Below are positions 44,690 through 56,528 of a stretch of DNA of 64,000 bases, one piece after another. The position numbers and the translations under genes were made by a program. The stretch is from Blasia pusilla (Eukaryota; Marchantiophyta; Marchantiopsida; Blasiales): the NCBI GenBank assembly GCA_050084515.1, contig CM114273.1, forward strand, positions 9,052,001-9,116,000, read 5' to 3'. The first letter of the stretch is position 1. Each line of letters starts with the position of its first letter. Under the pieces are notes generated by a model, which saw nothing but the letters and a program-made list of their open reading frames with translations, was not told the origin of the DNA and searched no databases.

Positions 44690-47050
44690 CTTCTAACGAC
44701 CTTATAGGTAGAGTGAAATGGAGAGTGCTCTGATTCAGAGCAAGACTATTAGAGATGTTGCATAGAGAGTATGCATCTACCACAGTCATGTCCGCCACGA
44801 AGGATATGTATGGTAGCTTGACGGATAGGCGGATATGTGGAGATCATCAACCTATCAATCGATAGACAAAATTCGATAGGTATGCCATGCCTACCCCTCT
44901 GGAGATCTTTGATGCTATTAGGCAAGCAAATGTTTTGGATCTTTGAGCTGGATACCATCAGCTAGTTGACTATCAGATTGGAGAACATGCACAAAACGGC
45001 ATTTTGGGTCTTGGAACCTCACGGGAAGGATTGCTTGTACAAGTGCCATTTCTTACCATTTGGGTTAAAGAATGCTCCGGATGAGCTAAAGAGGGTCATG
45101 AGTAGGATCTTGGCAGGTCTAGATTTTGCTAGGTGTTATATTGATGACATCGTAGTCTTTAGCGCCATGGTTTAGGAGCATGAGCGACATCTAGAGGAGG
45201 AGTTTCGCCAATTGCAGTTACATGGGTTGAAGCTACATCCCGGCAAGTGCAAGTTCTTCTACGACCTGATTGAGTACTTGGGTAATACGATATACCTAGA
45301 TGGCCTGATATGCAGCAGACGAAGGTAGAGGTTATTTCACGCATTCCACGCCCTATAGATGTGAGTCGAGTTCGTGCATTCATAGGATTGGAAAACTTTT
45401 ATCAACGGTACGTCATGGGTTTCAGTTCGATTGCGAAGCCGCTAACCTTGTTCACCAAGGTAGATCATGAGTTGCATTGGGGGGATGAGTAGGAGAGAGC
45501 ATTTTAGCTGCTCAAGGACAAGTTGACGTTCGCGCCCATACTTAGGAGACCAATCAAGGGATGCATGTCCTTTCAAATTTCATATAAATTGGAGCATATT
45601 GGGGCTTGGAGCGGTGCTCGGCCAACATGACGATGAGGATAGAGATTTCATGGTGGCTTACGCTAGTCGCTCGAACAAGGTTGCGGAGGCAAAGTATAGC
45701 TCGTATGAGGGTGAGTGCTTGGCTGCAATGTGGGCTGTCGTGCATTTCAGGTTTTAATTATTCGACAAGCCCTTAACCATTATCACTAATCATCAGCCAC
45801 TTACGTGGTTGATGGAGTTTGACAAGCTTATAGGGAAGCTTGCGAGGTGGGCTCTATTGTTTTAGAAGTATGATTTCCAAGTAGTATATAGACTTGGGAT
45901 GCTCAACGAGGATGCAGATGGTTTGAGCCGTAATCCATGCCCGAGTTAGCGAGATGCGATTGAAGCTCGGTGACATGGAGAGAGTGATGAGGAGTTTGTG
46001 CCAGGATAGCATGCATTATCCTATTTGGGCTTGTTGGCTATAGAGACTCAGAGAGCCACATTGTTGAGACTTTGATGGGGAGGTCTGATGGAGAGACCTT
46101 AGATCCAAAGGCCGGTGAGGAGGCGATAGATGGGCAAGATAGTCATAAAGATGGAGACATCTTGGTGTACCTACGTATTGGCAACGTTGAAAGCACATGC
46201 TAGAGAACGTGATCGGATCCTACAGTCACACGCTTTTGGTAGGAGGGGACACACGTAATGGAAGTTTTGGGATGATGGTAGAGTACGTGTAGTGCCTCAT
46301 CCTTCAAAGAGAGCACGTTTGGTACGGCATGCCCACGTGGAGTTGGGTCATTTTTTAGTGAAGTGGATATACAACTTGCTCTAGATACAATATTAGTGGC
46401 AAGGCATACAGACTCACGTTCAGAAATTTGTTGCTAGATGCATGGTGTATGATCAGGTCTTGGCATCATTCAATGCTCCGACTCCACATTTGCATCCACT
46501 TTTCATTATGGATTTAGGTTATAGATGGAATTTAGATTTTGGAGGATCCTTAGCTTTGACGGAACGCCATAGTCGTTGTATGTTAGTGATGATCGAACAC
46601 TTCTCGGAGTAGATAGAGTTGGTTGCATTGCCTGACAAGTGATATGAGGGAGTAGCGTATGCCTTCCTAGATAGAATGCTAAGTCATTATGGCGCACCAG
46701 TTGAGGTGTTGACAGACCAGGGTATGGAGTTTCGCGGGGAGTTTCAAGCCTTGTGTGATCACGCCCTAATTGACCATCCTAAGGCGGATCGACTAGCGGA
46801 GAGGGTTGTGCAAACGATGAAGAGAAGTTTACACAAGTATGACTTGCAGAGAGGTCACCTAGGAGATTGGGACCTCTAGTTGTCGTGGTTGGCAATGGGA
46901 TTCATATTTAGGAGACATACCTCCTTAGCGTCTTTTTCACCATATTTGTTGCTTTATGGCCGAGAGGTAGATTTTCTTGTGGCCATTTGTGGAGATGTTG
47001 ATGAGGTGTTGAACCTTGATGACCCTGATCTATGGATGCAAGCAAGTTCA
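44690..47050 (+). pseudogene. Second copy: RT, RNase H and integrase
   Basis: RT at about 44700-45560 with CGDHQPINR, FGLKNAPDEL, CYIDDIVVF (catalytic box intact) and VRAFIGLENFYQRYVMGFS. RNase H at about 45600-45960 (VAYASRSNKVAEAKYSSYEG, HQPLTWLMEF). Integrase at about 46330-47050 with RCMVYD in place of the second CxxC, VLTDQGMEFRGEF and DRLAERVVQTMKR. Nearly every stop is TAG or TGA at a site where the first copy has Gln, Arg or Trp. The integrase tail and PHD are deleted: sequence jumps near 47055 to the region before the LTR. Confidence 0.85.
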
Positions 47051-47099
47051 TGGTAGGTAGGGATAGATGGTTATCTGCAGTGAGAAAGACCTAACCACT

Positions 47100-47531
47100 A
47101 GCTAGGTGGGCGATTGGAGATATTTTGGTACTTATTGTCTCGTTGTGTGGATTCCATGAATTAGCATGAAATCATGTGCGGTGGTATATGCATTCGATGA
47201 CAACGATGTATGATATGTAGCCATATATATACGCACAATAATAGTTTTTATAGTCTGTTAGGATAAATCGACAAGATCTAATAGACAGCCTTCCGAGAAA
47301 ATAGAGGATAGCCTCAAGAGGTCGAGAATGACCTGTTGCGACCATGAATAATTTAAGAGAGCATATTTCTCTTTCACTTCGACTCATTTGGAGCCATATA
47401 GAGAAACTTACTATTTCGAATAAATTTCCATTTTTAATATAATTGACTTTCTTTGTGTGAGTTAGTATATGCATTTGATGACAACGATATATGTTATGGA
47501 ACAATGTGTACGGATGTGTATGCGCACGACA
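47100..47531 (+). mobile_element. 3' LTR of the second copy, A-B-A layout, shortened
   Basis: AGCTAGGTGGGCG precedes segment A' (from about 47123, GGAGATATTTTGGTAC, to about 47232), then a shortened body (47235-47450), then a partial A ending CGCACGACA at 47531. It matches 11870-12647 with deletions. Confidence 0.75.
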
Positions 47532-48803
47532 AGTTGTATTAGTCCAACTACATTAAGAAAATGAAGTGCCAAATGTTAAAACAATGTATTATAAAATTTA
47601 AAATTCTCAAAAGGTGGTATATTATCAACCATCTCTTGAAAATTAAATTGACCCTTTCTTACTATATGGTTTAAATCAAGAGAATCTTCCTCCAAGAATA
47701 TACGTACCTATTCTAAAGAATTTATGTGGTATTCTAATGCCCCTTACCTTTGTAGGACATTTTTACTGGTTAAAATATGATATTTCACAAGATTTCTATG
47801 AATTATTTACCCTAATGACTTCCCATGGAGGAAAGTTTGGCTCTTTTCTTTTCCTGAAAAATCTACTACTCCAGAATTCAATGCAATTAGTATTCTGAAA
47901 AAGCCAATTATGTATAACACATTTCCAAGAATAAAGTTTTAGATCACACTCTCAACTTCACTTACCGAGGGCAAAGTACGAATTGATATGCATATTACTT
48001 TTACTAGTCTTGGCCAATAACCTTGTTTGTTGAATTTAGGTTTCATAGTTTCTTGCCCATTTTAAACTTCTTTTGGCAAAGATATCCGTTGTTACTTGAC
48101 CCAATTCATAACTTTCTTCCCAAGTCCCTATATTGTTATTCACTAATAGACAACCCCTACCATGCACGGGAGTGAAGATTAATCATGTTGACACAAAAAA
48201 ATTCTTGTTGCCCGTAGAGGGAAAAACATTTTCTTGTTGCCCAATTGCCACATGTCAAACAAAAAGATGTTAGTAGATCAAGAAGGCACTCTCAAATACC
48301 CATATAGATTTTTGCGAACTCCTCTTAACAGATGGCATTTTCAACCAAAATTGTTCAAAATTGATTTACAATGTCACTCTTGAGGGTTAATTATGTGAAG
48401 TACTTTAAACTCGTGCATCACTTGAGCTTGCACTGTATCGATAGATAGCATGTGGGAATTAACACTAAAGAAAATCCAAAGAAGTTCACTGCCACCTAGG
48501 GCCCCTAGACACCCGTATTGCTGGTTGCATGACAAATGAAGCCCCAACACATTTCATAAGGAAAACATTTACACATCCATCCTCGACAAATTAGAGCCTA
48601 CTCTAAAGGTTTATTTGGCCACCATTTTCAATTAAACCTTTGTGACATAGTATCGTCCATACTCGGGGGTATTTCAATGAGATACCATTTGCTGTTAAGC
48701 AGTAGGTCTAATTACAGAGAGCTTGAAGAAGCACGACACCTGCGTAAGTATCGGACAACACCTGCAGACCTTCACAAGAAGGTGAAGGACAATGAGACCG
48801 ATT
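47532..48803. other. AT-rich intergenic region
   Basis: No gene found. The last part probably includes the 3' UTR of the minus-strand gene ending at 48804. Confidence 0.4.
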
Positions 48804-51800
48804 TTACTTCGGCCCGCTAGTTTGCGAAGGACCGCCCCGCTCCACGAGTGTGTCATACAACTGCTTCCCATTCTGGAGCCCCGCAACATTTACATGTCTG
48901 GTTAGATCAACAACTCAGCCACGGTTTATCAAAGCATCACATCATGAGATTTTCATAACGATCTGCTTGACATGGTGGCACTTCAACAGAATCCTTTCAA
49001 TTCCCGTGAGCACTTTTAGCCACTGTGAGATTCCCTTCTAGCAATAGATTGACAGCATCCCAGGTTTCAGGGCACAAACTTTTGAAAACCAGAGATTATT
49101 ACATCAGTTTCGGCGTTGAAAGGGATACCAATGAAGGGCCGGGCAATATTCAGGTACTGAATAAAACACATTCTTGCAATGTGGTGAATGGTCTCTAGCA
49201 CACTGTAAGACACAACTCTTATCCACAGGCCTACCAGTATGGTAATTCTCCCACAAGACAATAAGCACCAGACCTCAGTAGAGGAAGGGGAAAAATCCTT
49301 TGACTGGCCACTAGTCTGCGGCGCTTGCACTCGCTTATCCTCGGCTGGTTTCTACAGGACTACTAAGTGGCCTGGTACTCTACAACCACCAAAGTTTTTT
49401 ATCGTGAACCTAGGCATTGGCACCAGACGTCAAATTTGAAGTATTCACAAATAACAGTTAGGAGAGCAGAAGATCGAGATGGTGAAAATATGACCCAGTC
49501 AGGTGCAGAGAGTTCACAACATACGACTACTCGAGAATGAGTCAACGATTGGACTCACACGAAAATTAGTGCCATTTGTGGATACAAACACAATCAAGAG
49601 AAAGAAATGGAGCACCACTTGTAATAACATACAAAGGCGATGACACTGAATGAAATTGTACACCACAATGAGTCATGGGAAAGCAGAGATAAAGCAAGAA
49701 ATACAAGATACTTACAAATATGATGGGGAAAAAATGAACTTGCCCCTCTGGTTTTGTCTGTGTCTCCTTGAAGTAGACCAGGACCGGGAAACTTGGCCAC
49801 CAAAACTCCCAGTTGACAAATGATGAGTATCTGAAGGTCAAATAGAAAGATGAAAGGTATGATTTCAATGAAGGACACTGCTTCCCATACATGGTAAACT
49901 CCTGAAGACCACTGAACCCTTAGGATGATGAACACGGGAGTTAAGACATCTGCCTCCAAACAAGTCTATAAATACAATACAATGCAACCCTACAAACTAG
50001 GTATCCACAACTAAACTACTATAAGGATCAAGCAAACCTACTAATTTAAGTGCATTGGATGGACTTTGGAACAAATTTTCCAAAAAATCTCTAGAGAGCG
50101 ATGATCTTGCAATCAGCATCCTAAAACCTCACATCTGAACGTGCTTGCTGGCAAGGCAGCCTTATCCTTTGCCAGAACTACTCGGGAGAACTCTTATTGC
50201 CTCCTTAATCTGCGAAGTTTCAATGAAAGAACTGGAAGAGAAAGTCAACAACTTCTGTGCATGGTTATTGCCCTTCTTATCACTTACTTCCAGCGATTTT
50301 TCCCACCTACAAACACATTTTCGCCTGATTCCTGAAGCTCTTCTCCAATTTTTACTTCCTATACAGAGACCACCACTTTTCCCATTACAAAGTGACTCTG
50401 GATGCTGGTTTTATCTTCATAGCTAGTGTGGCAAAATAGACGGCAACAGTTCCAATTTAGTCCAAAGGTCAAGCTCTGAACCACTTCACTGAACAACTCA
50501 ATTTTGAAAAATTCTTGTCAATTGTTCACAAGTGAAGCATGTGGATGATAACCGGCACAAACCTGACAACATCACAATACTAAAGGTCTGGACAAGTAAA
50601 AGGTCGTGTCTGGGACTTACCAGGGCTTCGTCATCGAATACGAATCTGACCCGGGTAGTCTGCAAGGACAATTTAGAAAGTAGCGAGGTGCTTTGCCCAG
50701 TTAGTTTACAAGCTTCACCTTTTACTCGTTGAACTCAAGTCAGACTTTCTTAAAGGACCTCATACCCTAGAAAAGAGTATACCTGTGCATTCTCCTTTCC
50801 TCTTTCCGAGGTGGGATGACTGAAGTTCATCTTATACCCACTTATCCCCTCATTTATGAGGTTGGATGACTGAAGTTCATCTTATACCCACTTATCCCCT
50901 CATTTATGAGTTCTAAAATAGGATCTAGGATGTGGATCTAGTGAGAAACGTTTTGCAACTCTATACCTACTGTCAAGAAGTTACCTGGAAGAGCAGAAGC
51001 AAACCGAGAAGGCCTATGGGTGCAGCAGGTAACGGGTTGTCCGTAGAGAGCAATGCCGCAGCTGCGCCTGCGATAGTGGAGAAATTCAAATCGTTGCAAC
51101 AGCAAAAAACTTTAATCGACTTTGTGAAGTGAATGTAATGTGGACAGGTTTTAATTTTTTAGAAAAGTGATGGTTGCAAGGGTGACCAAGGCTAAAAATT
51201 ACATGCAGTAGTGAATAACTCAGTTCCAAACAACTTTTTCGACCTAAGGTTTGCAGTTCAATTACAAGGAAACGTAATCTGGATGTCAGAAATATTTCTC
51301 TATTATTGATAGAGAATGAAAGTCAACACAAAATTCTTACAACAAGAGTCCGCAGGATTCTGGTACGAGAGGTTTTAAGAGAACTGCTCCTCGGTAGTTT
51401 ATCCAAGGGCGGGAAAGGTAGAACGAATTACAACTTAAATTAGGTGCTCCACTGTCCGTTGGGTAGATGTTAATAATTGACAAAGGTTCATCGAATATAC
51501 CAAATTTCTTCTGATAACAACCATTCTGGTGCAACAAAAAGCATCTGGAACTTACAGAGTAGAACGATCGGAATACGATAATCAGGTTCTGGTACAATGG
51601 TCTCTCTTATAACAGCTGGTGTTTTCCCCTTCCCGAACTGCAGGGATAGCACGAGCTTCGTCAGCTGGTTGTTGACGCATGGAGTTCTTAGTCAGCTGGA
51701 ACGCTGGAATAACACATCCAACATAGACGTAAAATCTCCCTCTCTAAATTTTACGAAAATCGATTCCTCCTATAGATTCCATACCCCTCTCCGCCCTGGA

Positions 51801-52520
51801 ACTTACTTCGTGCAAGTTTCTCTACTTATGTATTCCTTCTTACTTCTGGATGTAATTATTCTCTTCACAGTTTGAGAAAAGAGATTTTTGACTACTTATC
51901 TAGAATCTTAAGGAAATGGAGATAATGTCCTCACTGCCTTTCCTTCTGTTTATTTTCTGATTACTACATCCATTATTTTTGGGAAACGCCCGCACCGCTG
52001 ATTTTCTGTTGTGTAGTAGTGAGTGCCCTGGAAGGAAAATTGTCTAGAAAGCTTAGTCTTAGAAACCTAGCATATTCAGCAAGATGACAATACAAAATAC
52101 AGGGCAATGACGTGCGGGAAAATGACTCGAAAATCGTCTATGAATGGAAACATACGAAGGCTTCCACTCGCCATTGCTTTCGTACAGTCGACTTCCTGGC
52201 ATGTGACAGCTTCAAGTTACTTCCACTCCCCAAATAGCACGGCCAGGCGTTAAGATTCGGTTTCAGACAACCCAGCCATGCGTTTTTTCTCCCAATGTCC
52301 AAAGCAGCTCGGGTAGCTATTCTACCTGCAATCAGAAAAGCCTTACTTGAATCTTCCATGCACAAACGTTACAATGAAATGAAGCTCAGCCCGCTCTCAA
52401 TTATTCTTGATGCCAGACGATTCAGACTCGTAGATCCATGCAAACAAATAGCTCACTGTTAACGCAGCTGGCCCGTTGAGGGGTCCACGACGACACAGCC
52501 AACAACCTCACAATGGCCAT
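48804..52520 (-). CDS. Plastid-targeted DUF3119-like membrane protein, eight exons
   Basis: Exons: 52520-52457, 52325-52156, 51637-51556, 51067-50985, 50659-50621, 50358-50288, 49830-49716 and 48872-48804. All introns are GT-AG and the phases join to 230 aa without a stop. Residues 1-75 look like a chloroplast transit peptide. The conserved part includes FGKGKTPAVIRETIVPEPDY, RIPIVLL plus a hydrophobic stretch ending PIGLLGLLLLFQ (one or two membrane helices), TTRVRFVFDDEALEVKIG, ESGENVFVGGKNRWKYSSF, VNWEFWWPSFPVLVYFKETQ and a C-terminus ending SGPK. This fits the conserved cyanobacterial/plastid DUF3119 proteins, whose role I cannot state. Introns are 131 to 843 bp. The ATG at 52520 gives the transit peptide. 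The family name is from memory of motifs; the gene structure itself is well supported. Confidence 0.87.
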
Positions 52521-53565
52521 CGCCGATTCCTGGTACCCTGTGGCTACAACAAATATAAATCGCACCAATTCCGCAAGCTTTGCAGACGTCGCACGAACGT
52601 TTGGACGTAATGGGAGTAGCCATTACCTTCTTTGTGGTAGTTATCCGTCATGTAGGCGGCTCCCTTTTTAAAACTTTCGATGGGTTTTTAGCAGACTAGT
52701 TAGTTAGTATGTTCGTGTTTCCACACGAAAATTATTTTTTAATATTTCAAAATCAATTTTTATTTCAAAAATTTAAGAAGAGTTAGAATTTTTAAAATCT
52801 GAAATAATTAAATAAAAGTTTTAAATAAAACTCAATTCTCCTAATTAATTTCATTTCTCCATGAAGGTTGGAACAATGCCTATTTTTCCCATCAAAATAA
52901 CTTTGACTAATCTAATTTTTAATCAATTTTAATTTAATAAAAAAAAATTTCATTAAAATTAATTTTTCGTTCCAAAATAACACATTAAAATAATTTTCTT
53001 ATTTTAAACTAATTTTTAAAATCATTTCAAAATTTAAATTATCTTCTTAAACCTTAAAAATATAATAATATTCTTCTAAATAATTCTATTCCTCAATTAA
53101 AATGTAAAAAATATTCCAATCCCCTAAACAATTCCCCCCTTTGAAATTTATTTTCCTTTCCCGTTAGATATGAATTAAGAAAAAAACTTATGAAATTTTC
53201 TAATCGTGCCACTTTATTATCATTTAGAATCATCTATTATAATATTAATTAGTTAAATTATAGGATATAAAAAATAGAAAAAACTTTTCCTCTTCCATTC
53301 AAATTCGTTCTAACCTACTCTTCTAATTTGTTTGTATTCATCTAACATAGTGACTCAAAATTCTAACATGTTACTTTTTTGTCAGATTAACTCGTTATTT
53401 TGTCTTATTCTACTTGTGGGATCTCCCATAGGTAGATGTCATAGTAGCGTAAGAAAATATAAAAACACATTTATATATTACTAGTAATTTAATGATCGGG
53501 AATGAAAAGAATCCCATATGGATGATGGCTAGTAAGGTTCGAAGATATATCAATAAGAAGAATTT
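52521..53565. other. Promoter side of the DUF3119-like gene, then very AT-rich DNA
   Basis: 52521-52700 is likely 5' UTR and promoter. 52730-53400 is strongly AT-rich with no open frame. The Helitron helicase remnant begins beyond. Confidence 0.45.
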
Positions 53566-54065
53566 TTATTGAAGCATTTTTTTAACCACCACATTACATG
53601 TGAAGTGTCCCTTTTCATTTGAAAGGGCTTCCTTTTCTATGGTGATATTAATTGCATTTCTTTGTCCGACTCTTGACAACGCTGCACATAGTTGACCATG
53701 AGAAAATAATGATGTAGGTAGGTAAATTCCTATCTTTTTCAAGGTTTGACCTTGGGATTTATTGATAGTCATGGCAAAAAAATGACAAATAAGAAATTGA
53801 AATCTATGTAAATCAAAAGGTAAACTTGAGTCTAACCTAATGAATGGGATATGTGGAATAAAAACTCGATCTATAGTGTTCTTACTGATGATGATCTCGA
53901 CTTCAATGACATGTTGCATGAATCCACAGATCACAAATGGAGTTCATTTGGCTTGTCCCTTTTAACTGTTCAAGTTTCGTAAAACCATTATATGAGCACC
54001 AATTTTCAAGCTTAAACAATGTGGTGGTAAACCTGACAATAAGCATGTATTTAAGAATCTTTTTC
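53566..54065 (-). pseudogene. Helitron helicase (PIF1-like) C-terminal fragment
   Basis: In two frames: GLPPHCLSLKIGAHIMVLRN then LN (54060-53930, with stops), then FIPHIPFIRLD, AMTINKSQGQTLKKIGIYLP and FSHGQLCAALSRVG (53934-53566), which are motifs V and VI of Helitron Rep/helicase proteins. The Rep nuclease domain and the rest of the helicase are absent. I did not find a convincing CTRR end with a hairpin next to it. Confidence 0.82.
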
Positions 54066-54086
54066 CGATAGATATAACTCATTCCT

Positions 54087-54131
54087 CTTACCTTAGTGTT
54101 AATTCCACAATGGAATCAACACTAAGGTAAG
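54087..54131. repeat. 21-bp inverted repeat with a 3-base loop
   Basis: CTTACCTTAGTGTTAATTCCA, loop CAA, and its complement with one mismatch. It lies just upstream (in element sense) of the helicase fragment. Confidence 0.85.
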
Positions 54132-54179
54132 TACGTTCCTGTATAGAACAAACATATCTTAGAAGAGGATTTTATTTTT

Positions 54180-55370
54180 AATGCATAATATAATTAAAGA
54201 ACTCGCGAAGGAAAGCATACGAAAATTATTTGAAAACCTAATTGGACATTGACATTCAACAGATAACCACTTTGAAGACGACGGCTACTTTGATGCAAAA
54301 CGGTTCAAACAAATCCCCGCCATCACTAAGGGACCGGTGAAAACGCCCAAAGCGGAAGCGATATCCCTCATGCATTCCGAGAAAGTGAAGGATTGCCCAA
54401 GTAGTAACACCCATCAAAGAAGAAAAAAAAAGCCGACCCCTAAACTTAAAGCCTCGCCAAATCTTGAGGCGGGAAGTAAGTATGAGAGCACTCACCACAT
54501 CAAGAAGCTTCTTGGGTTTTGAAGATAATCACAAGGTTCTTTCCCGCACAATAAGAACAATGCACTCCCGAAGTTCCCCCTCTGGACAAAGTTTGGAAGG
54601 AACCGACCAGAGGCTTCGGTTCGAGTAGAGTAGGGGACTCATGAAAGTCTGCAACGGGAAAACCTGTGACCGACAGTGCTATTGATTGATTGTTCAAAGT
54701 TCATAAACTAGGCGAATAGGAGCCATGTCTCCACTGTTTACTTTGACAGATTCCAATCCATGTCTATGTTACCAAAAAATTTCCATCGTCATCAGAACAC
54801 GATGTTGGCACCCGGTGTCCTTGGAGGACGGGAGGTGGTCGCATGCAAGTCATCGACTGATTTTGAAACAAGCAAATTAGAAGCAAGCGCACGAAGGGAC
54901 GTGCAAGCCAAAGAGTGGTGAAAAGTAAATATAACCACGACCGAGAGCTCTCAGCAATAAATGCCCGTGGAGGAGAGGTGCTAAAGGGGTAAAAGGCCAA
55001 GTAATGGGTCAAAGGAGAACGCGAGAGTGGGAAGACGAACTATGACAAAACTTATCTTGAATAGATGCCAATGAAACCATTCAACAACTACTCAGTCCCT
55101 TGCTCTCTCTTCCTTCCCCATCTCTCTCCTTCGATTGGCACTCCCCAAACACAGTTCTCATCAATCTGGAAAAAACCTACTCTACTTTCTCGATAACTCT
55201 GAGCTTGGAGTAGGAGAGGTCCAACCGACAACATCCACGAGAAAAATGAAATGCGGGGGTGTCCTAGTAAACTGATCGTGGGATTGCAATTTCAGCAGAG
55301 AAGGTGGAGATGAGCATTTCACAATCGCAGCATGTAGGATAAGCAGGAAACAAGCTCTACTAAGGAAGTG

Positions 55371-55415
<45 letters not shown>

Positions 55416-56528
55416 GGGGCATAAACCCTACCTCAAGTATGACGGCTTCCATAAATCTTCAATGCTACCACACCCGACACATGGAGCTTGAATAAGGGAA
55501 GCGGGTTGAATGGGCGGTTCAAACAGAGGATAATTTGGGTCTGGACAGTTTACAGAAGGGCCTCGCCACCACGGTGATGAGAAGGAGCGAGAATGAGTAA
55601 GGGTCTGCTCCCGCACACACATCACTCAACGGACTAGCTCTACGCACAAACCAGAGGACTCTGGTTCTTGGAGGGAAGAGAAAGCTCGGGGGGCGAATAA
55701 GGGAAAGAAAGGATGTGCAATTTTTAAAAAATAAGAATACCATAGAAGGGTCTTGGTTTATATCGGAAAGAAGAGAGAGATGAACTTTAAAAAAAATGAA
55801 AAAGGAAGGGTTTAGGGTTCCACGAGACTTTCATGGGTGATTTAAAAAATGACTTTGCTTAGGATGGATAGCTTAGATCTTCTCAATTACTACAAAAATA
55901 CCAATAATAATTCACTTTGCCGCTTCCATCGTACATTTTTATTTTGTCTCGAAAGCTTGAAATCCTTCAAAGAAAATTTATATTGGTTCTTGGAACCGAG
56001 TCCCCATCACTGTGCATATTTTCAAGATTTATAGACGACCATGGGTGAAGTTTTTTCGAAATGTGTTATCGAGAGGAAGAACTACAGTCTTTGTTAAAAT
56101 TTCTATTTGTTCTACCTAAAAACCTTCTTCCACCATTGGACAGAGCTCAAAATCAAGAAGGACAAATATGACACCCTCTTCAACCGCTTGAACGGTTCCG
56201 ATCTTCCTTTTCAACCTTGCTTGGAGTGACATCCAAGGGTGTGAAGATTGGTTTAAAAGGGAAGAAGACCCCTGGGAAGTGAGGAACTCATAATCTCGGG
56301 CAAGGGCGTGACCATAACCTCCTTGGTTATTATGTGGATGAATACAACAGGGTGGGCAATTTTGGATTAAATAATACCGATCACCGAAACCATCTTTCAT
56401 TTTTTACTCCCTCTTTGTAGGTGTATTCACCTTGAAAAACATCACCAGGCCTCAAACCTTATTTCATATACTTCGAAAAAGTTTAAGGCTTTTTGAGTCA
56501 CCAAGACTCCACTTGTGTCCTCTTATAA
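54180..56528. other. Unassigned region with weak exon candidates
   Basis: On the minus strand, 55625-55432 (IQAPCVGCGSIEDLWKPSYL, then a GTAGGG donor-like site) and 54645-54490 (after a TTGCAG acceptor-like site, with CSYCAGKNLVI) look exon-like, with paired Cys. I cannot join them or name a family. No other gene is visible. Confidence 0.2.
55377..55411. repeat. (AG)n microsatellite
   Basis: About 17 uninterrupted AG units after an A run. Confidence 0.95.

Noticed and set aside
50932-51132. Plus-strand ORF ending QQKTLIDFVK, resembling a PCNA-binding peptide
   Set aside because: It is antisense to exon 4 and its flanking introns in the DUF3119-like gene, whose frame and splice sites are much better supported.
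52480-52621. Small Cys-rich minus-strand ORF (MATPITSKRSCDVCKACG)
   Set aside because: It overlaps exon 1 of the plastid protein gene in another frame; the exon joins cleanly to a continuing protein, and the small ORF has no family match I recognise.
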